NCBI GenBank assembly: GCA_905197485.1
Contig: CAJJYZ010000027.1
Span: forward strand, 1 to 33,443
Source: an uncultured Lachnospiraceae bacterium
Lineage (GTDB): Bacteria; Bacillota; Clostridia; Lachnospirales; Lachnospiraceae
Reading direction: 5' to 3'
DNA: 33,443 nt
How positions within the stretch are numbered: the stretch's first letter is position 1; every line of letters starts with the position of its first letter. Positions 15,334-24,280 of the stretch are shown here, piece after piece. Position numbers and translations under genes: made by a program. Below the pieces are notes generated by a model. The model worked only from the letters and a program-made list of their open reading frames with translations. It was not told where the DNA came from and made no database searches.

Positions 15334-18204
15334 TTAATCACCTATTGTTTCTGAAGTAACACTGGATGCCTGATTATGAATAATATCCGACTCCTCAGCA
15401 AGTTTGAAATAATATCTTACAATATCGCGTCCGATTTCCGATGCAAATGCGGACTTTGCACCGTTTGCAATACGAACGGATAGAGCAATCTCCGGATTAT
15501 CGCTTGGAGCGAATCCGGTAAATAACGCATGGTTCGGATGTAAGGTACTCTGCTGTGCAGTACCCGTCTTACCGGACATACTGAAATTCGCCTGACGGAG
15601 CGGGCGGAATACGGCGCTGCTTTTCACCATCTTCTTCATGCCCTGATGCACAAGATTCCATGTGTGGTCCGACACATCCGAAAGCTCCGCTTTGAATTTC
15701 GGGTCGTATGCCTTTACCAATTCCCCATCTACCGTTTCTATCTTATTCAGCAGCGTCAAATCATAAAGCGTTCCTTTATTCGCTACCGTTGTCACATATT
15801 TTGCAAGCTGACTTACCGTATAGTTATTCGTGCCCTGACCGAAGGAAGAACGCACCGCGTCTTCTGTGGAAATGGTCGGTTCAGATTCTGGAATCTCCAG
15901 TCCTGACTTTTCATTTAATCCAAACATTTCCGCGTATTTTGTCAGAGTATCGAGACCTCTTGCGTTTGAGAACTTTCCACTGTCGTCCTTACCAAGTTTG
16001 TACGCCATCTCACTAAAGAAGACGTTACAAGAATGCTCAATCGCTCCTACCACATTCAGGCTTCCATGACTTCCCGGATGAATCCAGCACTTCGGTCCCG
16101 GTTCAATCTTCGTGAACCGTCCGGTACATGTGTAAATCGTATTCTCATTGATTGCGCCTTCCGTAAGACCCGCGACCGCTGAAAGCATCTTATACGTAGA
16201 ACCAGGCGCCGTCGTTTCCTGTGTCGCATTGTTGTAAAGCGGTCTGGAAGAAGACGTAACCAGTTGATTATAATATGCGGAATCCATCGTATTCGCCAAT
16301 CGGTTGTTGTCATATCCCGGATAAGATACGCAAGCCAATACGGCTCCTGTATTTACATCCGTCACGACGGCGGACGCAGTACAAGGCTCCAATCCAAGCT
16401 GCCCCGGTGTGATTTCAAGAGACTGGATTTTCCCGCGGATGAAATCATACGCGCCGACACTTCCTGCTTTGACCGCCTGATACTGCTTCTCATCATATTT
16501 CAGGATTTGCTGCTCGTAAAGCATCAGGCAGACTTCCCGCCCTGTGATGGTGCTGTCTTTAATCATATATTTGTAAATCAGTTTGTCAAATCCAAGGTTA
16601 GATTTCAAATATTCTTCCAAATAGAGGAGCATACCTTCATACACTTCATTGGAATCCGAATAATTTCCGCCTGCGGAAATGTAATCGCTTAATTTTGAAG
16701 TATCGACCCAGTTCTTGGAAATGGCATATTGGAGATACGTTCCAAGACTGATGGCATCCTCTTCTTTCCAGGCCTTATATGTTTTATCATCGGTATCAAT
16801 CTTATCTTTCACCAATATTTTTGTTCCATTCAGCAATACGTCGTTGGCAATGAAACTCATGTAAGCCTGCATTTCTTTCGACAAATCTTTATATGCCTTT
16901 GCGTTCGGATTCTTCAGTTCTTCCATGACTTTTGAAAGAACGCTCTCTTTTCTGTCCTGAAATTTTTGATATACAATCTGCTCCGTCTCTTTTGCATCTT
17001 CTTCTGCAAAATGTTTCAAATCCAGAATACTGTTTGCAAAAAATGCATTGAGCACGTCATCAAATGGAATGATTGTCACATTGTCCGAACCGGCCGTCTT
17101 CTCAAAATTCATGACGTTCCGCATATTGGAAACGACAATACCTGCTAACTGTTCTTCCAGAATCTTATAAGTTGCAATCTGCAGGTTTTTATCGATTGTA
17201 AGGTATAAGTTATTTCCGGCAGATGGAGCGCTTGTCTGCTCTTGCTGAATGATTTTCCCTACGTTATTTACGTAGAGCGTTTCTTTCCCGTTTTTGCCTT
17301 TTAACACTTCATCCATGGTCTTCTCAAGACCTGCTTTTCCGACAACGTCTGTCTTGGAATATTTCTTTCCTTCTTCTTTATACTCTTCGTATTCCGTCTG
17401 GGAAATCTTACCCGTATATCCGAGAATCGAAGAAAAATATTTGCTGTCCGGATAAGAGCGCAGGGATTCTTCAGAAATAGAGATTCCTTGCAATGTATCC
17501 AGACTTTCCATAATCCCTGCCACTGTCTCATTTTTTACATCTGACGCAATGGTAGTCGGAATGTATTTCTGGAAACTGTTAAGCCCCATAGCATAACGAA
17601 CGTTCACAAGTTTCAATACTTCTTCTTTTGACAAAGCGTTCTGGTCAATTCCGTAACCGTTTTTCGAATCTTCGCACAGATAAGTAATGATGTCGGAAGC
17701 CGAGGAATTCTTCTGCGCCTCTGTCAAATCATCCGTATAGGCTTCTCCATATACATCCGCAATGAATCGAAGTCTTGCCGAATCGCTCTGTGCCACAAAA
17801 GTATACTGGTCGTTGGAATCCAGCACAATTCCGAAGTCGTTGATAACGGAATCTCCGTTTTTCTCAATAATATCGATTACTTTCGTAATCGTAGCATTCA
17901 AATCTTTATTTTTCTCTGTTTTTGATTCATACGTTCCGTTGTCCTCGATGGTAACGGTGTATGCCAATCTGTTTTCTGCAAGAACGTTCCCGTTTCTATC
18001 ATAAATGACGCCGCGGGTTCCTTCTACTTCCCTTGTCTTTTCAATCTGAAGTTTATAATTGTCCAGATATTCCTGTCCATGCAGAATCTGCAGACTGAAG
18101 CAACGCTGAATCAGAATGGAAAACATCAGGCAGATGACGACAATCGTAACCGCCAGTCTGGATTTCCCAAGTTCTTTCAATTTTGTTTTTATGAAATTAA
18201 ACAA
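15334..18204 (-). CDS. PBP2-type penicillin-binding protein with large insertion
   Basis: Class B transpeptidase that crosslinks lateral-wall peptidoglycan with RodA. After an N-terminal membrane helix and a PBP dimerisation domain come S680xxK683 (PGSTYK), S736-C-N738 and K890-T-G892, numbered from the longer TTG start at 18237. At over 950 aa it exceeds the 600-700 aa usual for PBP2. The excess is about 250 residues (roughly 370-618), inserted between LTIDKNLQ...EEQLAG and the expected TASAVVTDVNTGAVLA strand. AAAGGAG favours a TTG start at 18204. It overlaps mreD by 8 bases. Confidence 0.93.
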   Translation of the reverse strand: MFNFIKTKLKELGKSRLAVTIVVICLMFSILIQRCFSLQILHGQEYLDNYKLQIEKTREVEGTRGVIYDRNGNVLAENRLAYTVTIEDNGTYESKTEKNKDLNATITKVIDIIEKNGDSVINDFGIVLDSNDQYTFVAQSDSARLRFIADVYGEAYTDDLTEAQKNSSASDIITYLCEDSKNGYGIDQNALSKEEVLKLVNVRYAMGLNSFQKYIPTTIASDVKNETVAGIMESLDTLQGISISEESLRSYPDSKYFSSILGYTGKISQTEYEEYKEEGKKYSKTDVVGKAGLEKTMDEVLKGKNGKETLYVNNVGKIIQQEQTSAPSAGNNLYLTIDKNLQIATYKILEEQLAGIVVSNMRNVMNFEKTAGSDNVTIIPFDDVLNAFFANSILDLKHFAEEDAKETEQIVYQKFQDRKESVLSKVMEELKNPNAKAYKDLSKEMQAYMSFIANDVLLNGTKILVKDKIDTDDKTYKAWKEEDAISLGTYLQYAISKNWVDTSKLSDYISAGGNYSDSNEVYEGMLLYLEEYLKSNLGFDKLIYKYMIKDSTITGREVCLMLYEQQILKYDEKQYQAVKAGSVGAYDFIRGKIQSLEITPGQLGLEPCTASAVVTDVNTGAVLACVSYPGYDNNRLANTMDSAYYNQLVTSSSRPLYNNATQETTAPGSTYKMLSAVAGLTEGAINENTIYTCTGRFTKIEPGPKCWIHPGSHGSLNVVGAIEHSCNVFFSEMAYKLGKDDSGKFSNARGLDTLTKYAEMFGLNEKSGLEIPESEPTISTEDAVRSSFGQGTNNYTVSQLAKYVTTVANKGTLYDLTLLNKIETVDGELVKAYDPKFKAELSDVSDHTWNLVHQGMKKMVKSSAVFRPLRQANFSMSGKTGTAQQSTLHPNHALFTGFAPSDNPEIALSVRIANGAKSAFASEIGRDIVRYYFKLAEESDIIHNQASSVTSETIGD

Positions 18205-18721
18205 ATTTACTTGCACTCCTTTTTTCTTTCTCTTCAAGTCGTCGGTTGATATGTAAAATCAGCGGATATAATCCGAGTGTAATCAAAAATGTATACATCA
18301 GTTCCGGCATGATGATATGAATCAGATAGTATGGAAAATCAAAACGATTCCGCATCATGAACATAATCACATAGATGACAACACCGTATAGAAATTCGCT
18401 TCCGGAAATCAGTAACAACGGAAGTTTAATATCTTCGTCATAATATAATTTGCGGAACATTCCGTTGCCGTATCCGATTAACGCATAAATCAACGCATAG
18501 AATCCAATCATATTTCCAATTCCGAAGAATATATCTGTAATAAGACCGGACAGGAAACCTACGAACATCCCTTCTTTTTTCCCGCGCATGAACCCAAAGG
18601 AGGATGTGACGACTACGAGAAGATTCGGTATCACAGAAGCAATCGAAAGATGTCGGAAAATTGTCGTTTCCAGCAGGAAACATACGATGATGATTACAAA
18701 CTCTGTCAGTTTTCTTTTCAT
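18197..18721 (-). CDS. mreD: MreD, rod-shape-determining membrane protein
   Basis: Integral membrane partner of MreC and the elongasome. The 174-aa protein has about five hydrophobic helices and the loop motif GFMRGKKEGMFVGFLSGLITDIFFG that is characteristic of MreD. An in-frame GTG at 18730 lies too close to the Shine-Dalgarno, so the ATG at 18721 is preferred. It begins 15 bases after mreC and overlaps pbp2. Confidence 0.93.
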   Translation of the reverse strand: MKRKLTEFVIIIVCFLLETTIFRHLSIASVIPNLLVVVTSSFGFMRGKKEGMFVGFLSGLITDIFFGIGNMIGFYALIYALIGYGNGMFRKLYYDEDIKLPLLLISGSEFLYGVVIYVIMFMMRNRFDFPYYLIHIIMPELMYTFLITLGLYPLILHINRRLEEKEKRSASKFV

Positions 18722-18736
18722 GTTTCTCACCTTTCC

Positions 18737-19597
18737 TTATTTCTTCTCCACCATATCTTCTTTTGTAGAAGTGATGACAAGCACTTCCTGTAACTTCTTA
18801 AAGTCCACGACAGGCGTAATGTATCCAGAACGTGTCAGATTGTTTTCATCTACTGTAATCTCACTGACATATCCGATTAAAAGTCCCTGCACGTACTTGG
18901 AACTGATGTGAGACGTAACGATTTGTTCGCCTTCTTTAATCTCGTTCTCGTTATTCTCAAGCTGTTCAAACCGCAGTTTTCCGTCTGCCATCAGCTTCAA
19001 ATCTCCCCGGACAATGCAGGTATCCGAAGTGGAAAGCACCATACCGCTCACATTGCTCTGGTCATCGATGATGGAACGAACCTCCGCAGAATGGGGGTTT
19101 ACTTTTGTCACAATACCGACCAGTCCTTTCCCCGCCATCACGTTCATATCCTTCTTAATGCCATCTTCGCTTCCTTTATCAATCGTGAACGTGCTGAACC
19201 AGTTGCTTCCGTTGTTCCCGATAACATGGGCTCCGACTTTTTCATAATCGGTATAGTTTTCATCTAATTTATAAAGCTCGCGCAGACGGTCCAATTCGTA
19301 TTTGTCCTGTTGGAGACGATTGTTCGACATCGTAAGCGAATCGACCTGTTCCTGCAGCTTTTTATTTTCTTTTTTTACTTCTTCCAAAGTTTCAAAATTC
19401 TCTGTAACGTCGCTTAAAAACATGCCGGCTTTATTGATTCCTTTTTGCATCGGTATGACGGTGTAATCTGCCAGCCATTTCAAAGGTCCTACCGCCTTAT
19501 CGGAAATCAGGGAAAGTCCGATAAACACGATGCAGATTCCGGTCACGATTAAAAGCCAGTATTTACTTGGTAATGATAGTTGTTTTTTTGTTTTCAT
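18737..19597 (-). CDS. mreC: MreC, rod-shape-determining protein
   Basis: Extracellular scaffold that links MreB to PBP2 and RodA. The 286-aa protein has a membrane helix (about 12-30) and a coiled coil (about 62-110, rich in Glu, Lys and Leu). The MreC beta-domains follow, with motifs ARVIGNNGSNWFSTF-like (AHVIGNNGSNWFSTF), GKGLVGIV and VRSIIDD. GGTGGATGAG precedes ATG. It starts 1 base after the mreB-like gene ends. Confidence 0.95.
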   Translation of the reverse strand: MKTKKQLSLPSKYWLLIVTGICIVFIGLSLISDKAVGPLKWLADYTVIPMQKGINKAGMFLSDVTENFETLEEVKKENKKLQEQVDSLTMSNNRLQQDKYELDRLRELYKLDENYTDYEKVGAHVIGNNGSNWFSTFTIDKGSEDGIKKDMNVMAGKGLVGIVTKVNPHSAEVRSIIDDQSNVSGMVLSTSDTCIVRGDLKLMADGKLRFEQLENNENEIKEGEQIVTSHISSKYVQGLLIGYVSEITVDENNLTRSGYITPVVDFKKLQEVLVITSTKEDMVEKK

Positions 19598-19598
19598 A

Positions 19599-20618
19599 TT
19601 ATCTCATCCACCTAAAATTATCATCCGGCATGCTATATGCCAGGTTTTGTAGTTCTTTTGATGAAATAATCCGCCGCAATCCCTTGACAGCAGATAATTC
19701 CGGATGTTTTGCAATCGTAACACGCAAATTGGTTACGCCCTTTATATAAGTAGAAATCCCGCTCAAATTCGCGAGCCCGCCCGTCATATAAAGCCCTCGT
19801 TTCCATATCTGGGACAGAAGTTCCGGCGGGGTCCGCTCAAGCATCGACTGGATGGCTTTTGCAACCTCATCCAGACACTCTTTGATTGCCGCCCGCACTA
19901 AATTGACGGAAATCTCTTTCTGCATCAGCGCACCGGTTTGAAGACTTTTCCCGGCAACCATGATGCGTTTCTGACCTGTATCATCGAAAAGGCCAAATTC
20001 ATTGCGAAGTGATTCTGCCGTCAACTTCCCGATTAAAAAACCATAATGATGATGCACCCGGTTTACAATCGATTCATCCAATGTGGAGCCACCAGTTTTT
20101 ATAATCTTATTTAAAACCAACCCTCCGTAAGACAGAACGGAAAGCTCGGTTGTCTCTCCGCCAAAATTGACAATGAAAAGCCCCTTCTCCTTCTGCGGGA
20201 TGAGTCCGGCTCCAATTGCATCCGCCACACCTCGCTCCACGACGGAGACTTCTTTCGCCTTAGCCGCCGAGTGAACCACCAGGTCAAAAAAGGCTCGTTT
20301 TTGTACTGCCGTCACGTCTCCCGGCATGGCAACCACATATTTCGCACCGATTCTTCGCTTTCCGGACTTTAAAAGCTTCGTAAGCAAATACTGCATGCTC
20401 TGAAACTGACTAATCTCTCCTTCTTTCATCGGAAACACGACCTCAATATTCTCCGGAGATTTCTCATACATCTCGTAAGCTTCCTCTCCATGTGCAAACA
20501 CCGTCTTTCCGTCTTCTATTGCAAGTACATTCTTTTCTTTCCAAATTCTATCCTGTTTTTTATCATAAATCTTAATCTCATACGTACCTAAATCTAATCC
20601 ATACACATTTCTTAGCAT
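19599..20618 (-). CDS. Divergent MreB-like actin homologue
   Basis: Actin-fold protein of 339 aa in the mreB position before mreCD. The phosphate-1 loop LDLGTYEIKIY (8-18) and an adenosine-loop-like MTGGLANLSG are present. The phosphate-2 loop reads VNFGGETTEL (150-159) where canonical MreB has VDIGGGTTEV: the Asp is Asn151 and one Gly is Glu155. VERGVADAIGAG replaces IEEPMAAAIGAG. It may bind ATP yet hydrolyse it poorly, and a canonical MreB may exist elsewhere. GGGG with 7-base spacing supports the start. Confidence 0.85.
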   Translation of the reverse strand: MLRNVYGLDLGTYEIKIYDKKQDRIWKEKNVLAIEDGKTVFAHGEEAYEMYEKSPENIEVVFPMKEGEISQFQSMQYLLTKLLKSGKRRIGAKYVVAMPGDVTAVQKRAFFDLVVHSAAKAKEVSVVERGVADAIGAGLIPQKEKGLFIVNFGGETTELSVLSYGGLVLNKIIKTGGSTLDESIVNRVHHHYGFLIGKLTAESLRNEFGLFDDTGQKRIMVAGKSLQTGALMQKEISVNLVRAAIKECLDEVAKAIQSMLERTPPELLSQIWKRGLYMTGGLANLSGISTYIKGVTNLRVTIAKHPELSAVKGLRRIISSKELQNLAYSMPDDNFRWMR

Positions 20619-20636
20619 CTGTATTCCCCATATCTG

Positions 20637-21332
20637 CTATATATTTTCATCTCCATAGAGACTGGTGTAACAATGATTTCCAATAATAATGTGGTCCAGC
20701 AACTCGATTCCAATTAAGTTTCCGGCTTCTTTGATACGTTTTGTCAATAAAATATCTTCGCGGCTCGGCGTCGGGTCGCCGCTCGGATGATTGTGTAGCA
20801 AAATGATTCCGACAGCATTTTTCTGCAACGCTTCGATAAACAGCTCCCGCGGTGAAATCAGAGACGCATTGACGGTTCCTTTCGAAATCTCGGTCTCTCC
20901 AAGCAGCCTGGACTTCGTATTCAACATCAGAAGTTTCATATGCTCCTGTTTATAATGGCGCATATCTTCCATGTAATATTCTGCAATTTTTGCAGGGGAT
21001 GAAAAGTCCGGGCCTTTCGCCACAGAAGATTTTGAAAGCCTGCGGCTTAGTTCCACAATGCAGATAATCTGAAGTGCTTTTACACGACCTATCCCCGGAA
21101 TTTTCCGAAGTTGTGCCACAGATAGGCCATGCAGACTTATCAGGCCGCCTTTCATTCCGTCCGGATAGAGGACTCTCTTCGCTACTTCCAGCGAGTTCAT
21201 GTCCCGCGTTCCGCTCCGCAGTAAAACAGCCAGTAATTCAATATCGGTAAGGCTTTCCACGCCCCTCTGCTCACATTTCTCATAAGGGCGCTGCTCCGCC
21301 ACCATATCTTTGATTTTCTCTCTTTGACTCAT
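20637..21332 (-). CDS. radC: RadC/YsxA family JAB-domain protein
   Basis: The 231-aa protein has an N-terminal helix-hairpin-helix part (about 55-90, KIPGIGRVKALQ) and a C-terminal JAB/MPN domain with metal site HNHPSGDPTPSREDI. It was historically called a DNA-repair protein, but its function is not established. The gene stands immediately before mreB in many Firmicutes, as here. Its Shine-Dalgarno is weak. A promoter just upstream suggests it starts the transcription unit for the shape operon. Confidence 0.93.
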   Translation of the reverse strand: MSQREKIKDMVAEQRPYEKCEQRGVESLTDIELLAVLLRSGTRDMNSLEVAKRVLYPDGMKGGLISLHGLSVAQLRKIPGIGRVKALQIICIVELSRRLSKSSVAKGPDFSSPAKIAEYYMEDMRHYKQEHMKLLMLNTKSRLLGETEISKGTVNASLISPRELFIEALQKNAVGIILLHNHPSGDPTPSREDILLTKRIKEAGNLIGIELLDHIIIGNHCYTSLYGDENI

Positions 21333-21368
21333 GTATCTATTCTAGACTCTTGTTACGACACATGAGTT

Positions 21369-21397
21369 ATTTTAGCATATTTTAAAAAATGTGTACA
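21369..21397 (-). promoter_or_regulatory. Promoter of radC and the shape/division operon
   Basis: On the minus strand TGTACA (21397-21392), 17 bases, then TAAAAT (21374-21369) preceded by TGC (extended -10). It lies in the 84-base gap before radC, the only sizeable gap upstream of the eleven-gene radC-to-carboxypeptidase run. No terminator separates it from the preceding FAD dehydrogenase gene, so read-through may add to it. Confidence 0.6.
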
Positions 21398-21416
21398 CAC
21401 CAAAGAACTTAAATTT

Positions 21417-23027
21417 TTATGAACCCCTGCGGTTTTCGTCGACAGGTTTGTAAGTTTCTGCGATTTTTTCCGCAATTTTTATGCCGTCCATAGCGGCGGA
21501 TGTAATCCCTCCGGCGTACCCCGCGCCTTCCCCACATGGATAAATCCCCGTAATTTCGCTCATCAACGATTCGTCCCTTACAATCCGGACCGGAGAAGAC
21601 GTTCTGCTTTCCACGCCGGAAAGTACGGTATCTTCCCGCGAAAATCCTTTGATTTTGTCGTTAAATTTTTTCATTCCTTCCGCGATGGAATCTGCAATTT
21701 CTGACGGAAAGATGCTGCGTACATTGGCAAAGGCATAGGAGCCTTTCATTTGCGGGCGCACGTCTCCGAACTGTTCCGATATCCGGTTCTTACAAAAATC
21801 TCCATATAATTGAACCGGAATCTTTCCATCTGCCAAGCGGTATGCCCTCTCTTCCAACCGTCTCTGGAACGCCACCCCTGCAAGTGGGTGTTGGCTTTGG
21901 AAGTCTTCCGGCGTCACCGTCACGATGATGGCGCTGTTCGCATTCTCACCCGCCCGGTCATGGTAGCTCATTCCGTTTACAGCCAGTCTGCCTTCTTCCG
22001 AGGAGGCATTCACGACGTAGCCGCCCGGACACATGCAGAAAGAATAGACGCCTCTTCCATTTTCCAATTGTTCCGCCACTTTGTATGGAGCTGCGGACAA
22101 GTAGTCGCTACTCGGAACTCCGTACTGGGATTCATTAATCATCGTCTGCTTATGTTCCACCCGAACACCGACGGCAAATGATTTTGCTTCCATCGGAAGT
22201 CCTTTGTCATAGAGTGTCTCAAACGTATCCCGCGCACTATGTCCGATAGCAAGAACTGCCAGTTCACATGGAATTTCTTTTTCCTGATTCACTATCACAC
22301 TCCGCAGTGTTCCATCTTCGATACGCATATCTGTGACCTGACTATGAAACAGTACCGTTCCTCCGGCTCGTTGAATCGCATCCCGCAAATTCTTGACGAC
22401 AGTCGTTAAAATATCTGTTCCGATATGCGGTTTGTTCACATAGAGAATTTCTTCCGGCGCTCCATGCTTCACGAAAATCTCCAGCACTTTGCGGTTCCTT
22501 TCGAACGGGTCTTTCACGAGTGTGTTTAGTTTCCCATCCGAAAACGTACCTGCGCCGCCCTCTCCGAATTGCACGTTCGATTCCGGATTCAAAACGCCTG
22601 TCTCCCAGAAGTGTTTTACATCTTCCATTCGTTCCTCTACCGAAGCTCCCCGCTCCAAAAGAAGCGGCTGATATCCGGCTTTTGCAAGCATATAAGCGCA
22701 AAAAAGCCCTGCCGGTCCGCTTCCGATGACGACCGGGGCATGCTGCATACTTTTTTCTCCAGTACACTGGAACTGATAGGTTTTTTCCGGCGCCTTTGTA
22801 ATCTGTCCCTGTTTCTGTTTTTTTAGAACCTGCGCTTCTCGTTCCACCGACACATCCACCGTATAGACGTAAGAAAGTTCCGGTTTCTTTCGCGCGTCAA
22901 TCGATTGCTTGATAATCTGCAGATTCTGAATCTGAGCAGGGGAAATGCGAAGCGCTTTTGCCGCCTTTTTCTTAAGTTCTTCTTCTGTATGTGTAATCGG
23001 AAGTTTTAACTGGTTAATTCGAATCAT
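21417..23027 (-). CDS. FAD-dependent dehydrogenase (COG2509)
   Basis: Flavoprotein of 536 aa of unknown substrate. The N-terminus (about 1-90) is a separate small domain. The Rossmann FAD site VVIGSGPAGLFCAYMLAKAG follows near residue 100, then GEGGAGTFSDGKL and a C-terminal PCGEGAGYAGGITSAAMDG FAD motif. The frame is open back to 23264, but that part overlaps the next flavoprotein gene by 251 bases. AAAGGAAC before the ATG at 23027 and the family-typical MIRINQLKLPI start resolve it. It is last in the mutS operon. Confidence 0.9.
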   Translation of the reverse strand: MIRINQLKLPITHTEEELKKKAAKALRISPAQIQNLQIIKQSIDARKKPELSYVYTVDVSVEREAQVLKKQKQGQITKAPEKTYQFQCTGEKSMQHAPVVIGSGPAGLFCAYMLAKAGYQPLLLERGASVEERMEDVKHFWETGVLNPESNVQFGEGGAGTFSDGKLNTLVKDPFERNRKVLEIFVKHGAPEEILYVNKPHIGTDILTTVVKNLRDAIQRAGGTVLFHSQVTDMRIEDGTLRSVIVNQEKEIPCELAVLAIGHSARDTFETLYDKGLPMEAKSFAVGVRVEHKQTMINESQYGVPSSDYLSAAPYKVAEQLENGRGVYSFCMCPGGYVVNASSEEGRLAVNGMSYHDRAGENANSAIIVTVTPEDFQSQHPLAGVAFQRRLEERAYRLADGKIPVQLYGDFCKNRISEQFGDVRPQMKGSYAFANVRSIFPSEIADSIAEGMKKFNDKIKGFSREDTVLSGVESRTSSPVRIVRDESLMSEITGIYPCGEGAGYAGGITSAAMDGIKIAEKIAETYKPVDENRRGS

Positions 23028-24267
23028 TTCTTGTTCCTTTCTTTGGAGCTGCCGCTTCCATTCCGGCGATGGTGCCTGTTGCCCATGCCCACTGTAAATT
23101 GTAACCGCCGCATATTCCATCCACATCCAACAGTTCTCCAGTAAGATAGAGTCCCTGCACAATTCGGGATTCCAGTGTCTCCGGATGAATTTCTCTTGTA
23201 CGGATTCCTCCCGCGCAGATTTGCGCCTGCTCAAAAGAGTTCGTACCGGTAATTTCAATTTCAAACGCTTTACATTTCTTCGCGAAACGCTCCAAATCTT
23301 CTGCGGTCACTTCCTTAAGACTCTGTTCCTGACGAATGGCTGATGCACGCAGCAATACGGGAATCAATTTGCGGTTCAGCATACCGATAAAAAATTCTTC
23401 CGCCGTCTTTTCAAAATCATAAGCTCTCCGCTCTTTCAAAAATGTAAGAAGTTCTCGTTCCGAATACTTTGGCATAAAATCCAGTTTCACAACCGGACGT
23501 TTTTTCTCATATAACGCCATGGCTGCATAACGGCTAATCTGGAATACCGGAATACCGGAAATTCCGTAGTTCGTAAGCTGTACTTCTCCAAAATCAGAGG
23601 CAAGACGCTCTCCTTCTGCATAAAGCGAAACCTTAGCGTCTACACGAACGCCGGACACCATCTTAAAAAAAGTCCCTTTTCCATGCAGCTGCACGAGCGC
23701 GGGAACAACCGGAGTCATATGGTGTCCCAACGCTTTGGCAAGCGCATAGCCGCTTCCGTCTGAACCAAGTACAGGAGAAGCCTGCCCTCCGGTGGAGAGA
23801 ATGACTGCATCCGCATGGAATTGTCCTTCCGATGTGCGGATGACAAAATCTTTCCTCTTTTGAATCGATAGCACTTTCGTCTGACAGTGAACCATCACGT
23901 GGAGCCTTCTGATTTCCATACAGAGCACATCAAGAACCGCCGCCGCCTGGTCGGATTGCGGATAATAATAACCGTTTCTTTCTTTCGGAACAATTCCAAG
24001 CTTCTCAAAGAACCGCAGCGTATCCTCTGTACCGAATCTACGCAGTACGTGCTCTACAATCGAAAGTTCTTCTCCCCGGAAGCAGGAAATATCCATGTTT
24101 GCATTCGTATAGTTACATCTTCCGTTTCCGGTGGAGAGAATCTTCTTCCCGAGTCGTTCTTTCTGTTCAAACAGCGTAACGGAAGCGCCTTCTCTTGCCG
24201 CCATGATTGCCGCCACCATACCGGAAGCTCCTCCTCCTACAATCGCAATTTTACGTTTTTGTCCCAT
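23014..24267 (-). CDS. BaiN/YhiN-family NAD(P)/FAD oxidoreductase
   Basis: The 417-aa flavoprotein of the HI0933-like family has an N-terminal dinucleotide-binding motif AIVGGGASGMVAA (8-20), the conserved STGNGRCNYTN, LSTGGQASP, and a C-terminal GELLDVDGICGGYNLQWAWATG. Some members act in bile-acid 7-dehydroxylation (BaiN) or remain unnamed; no bai genes occur here, so that substrate cannot be claimed. GAGGAG lies 5 bases before ATG. It overlaps the COG2509 gene by 14 bases. Confidence 0.92.
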   Translation of the reverse strand: MGQKRKIAIVGGGASGMVAAIMAAREGASVTLFEQKERLGKKILSTGNGRCNYTNANMDISCFRGEELSIVEHVLRRFGTEDTLRFFEKLGIVPKERNGYYYPQSDQAAAVLDVLCMEIRRLHVMVHCQTKVLSIQKRKDFVIRTSEGQFHADAVILSTGGQASPVLGSDGSGYALAKALGHHMTPVVPALVQLHGKGTFFKMVSGVRVDAKVSLYAEGERLASDFGEVQLTNYGISGIPVFQISRYAAMALYEKKRPVVKLDFMPKYSERELLTFLKERRAYDFEKTAEEFFIGMLNRKLIPVLLRASAIRQEQSLKEVTAEDLERFAKKCKAFEIEITGTNSFEQAQICAGGIRTREIHPETLESRIVQGLYLTGELLDVDGICGGYNLQWAWATGTIAGMEAAAPKKGTRNDSN

Positions 24268-24280
24268 GTTTACTCCTCAT

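Noticed and set aside
23028..23264. N-terminal extension of the COG2509 flavoprotein to 23264
   Set aside because: It would overlap the upstream flavoprotein gene by 251 bases, and the extra residues match nothing. A good Shine-Dalgarno and the family-typical start are at 23027.
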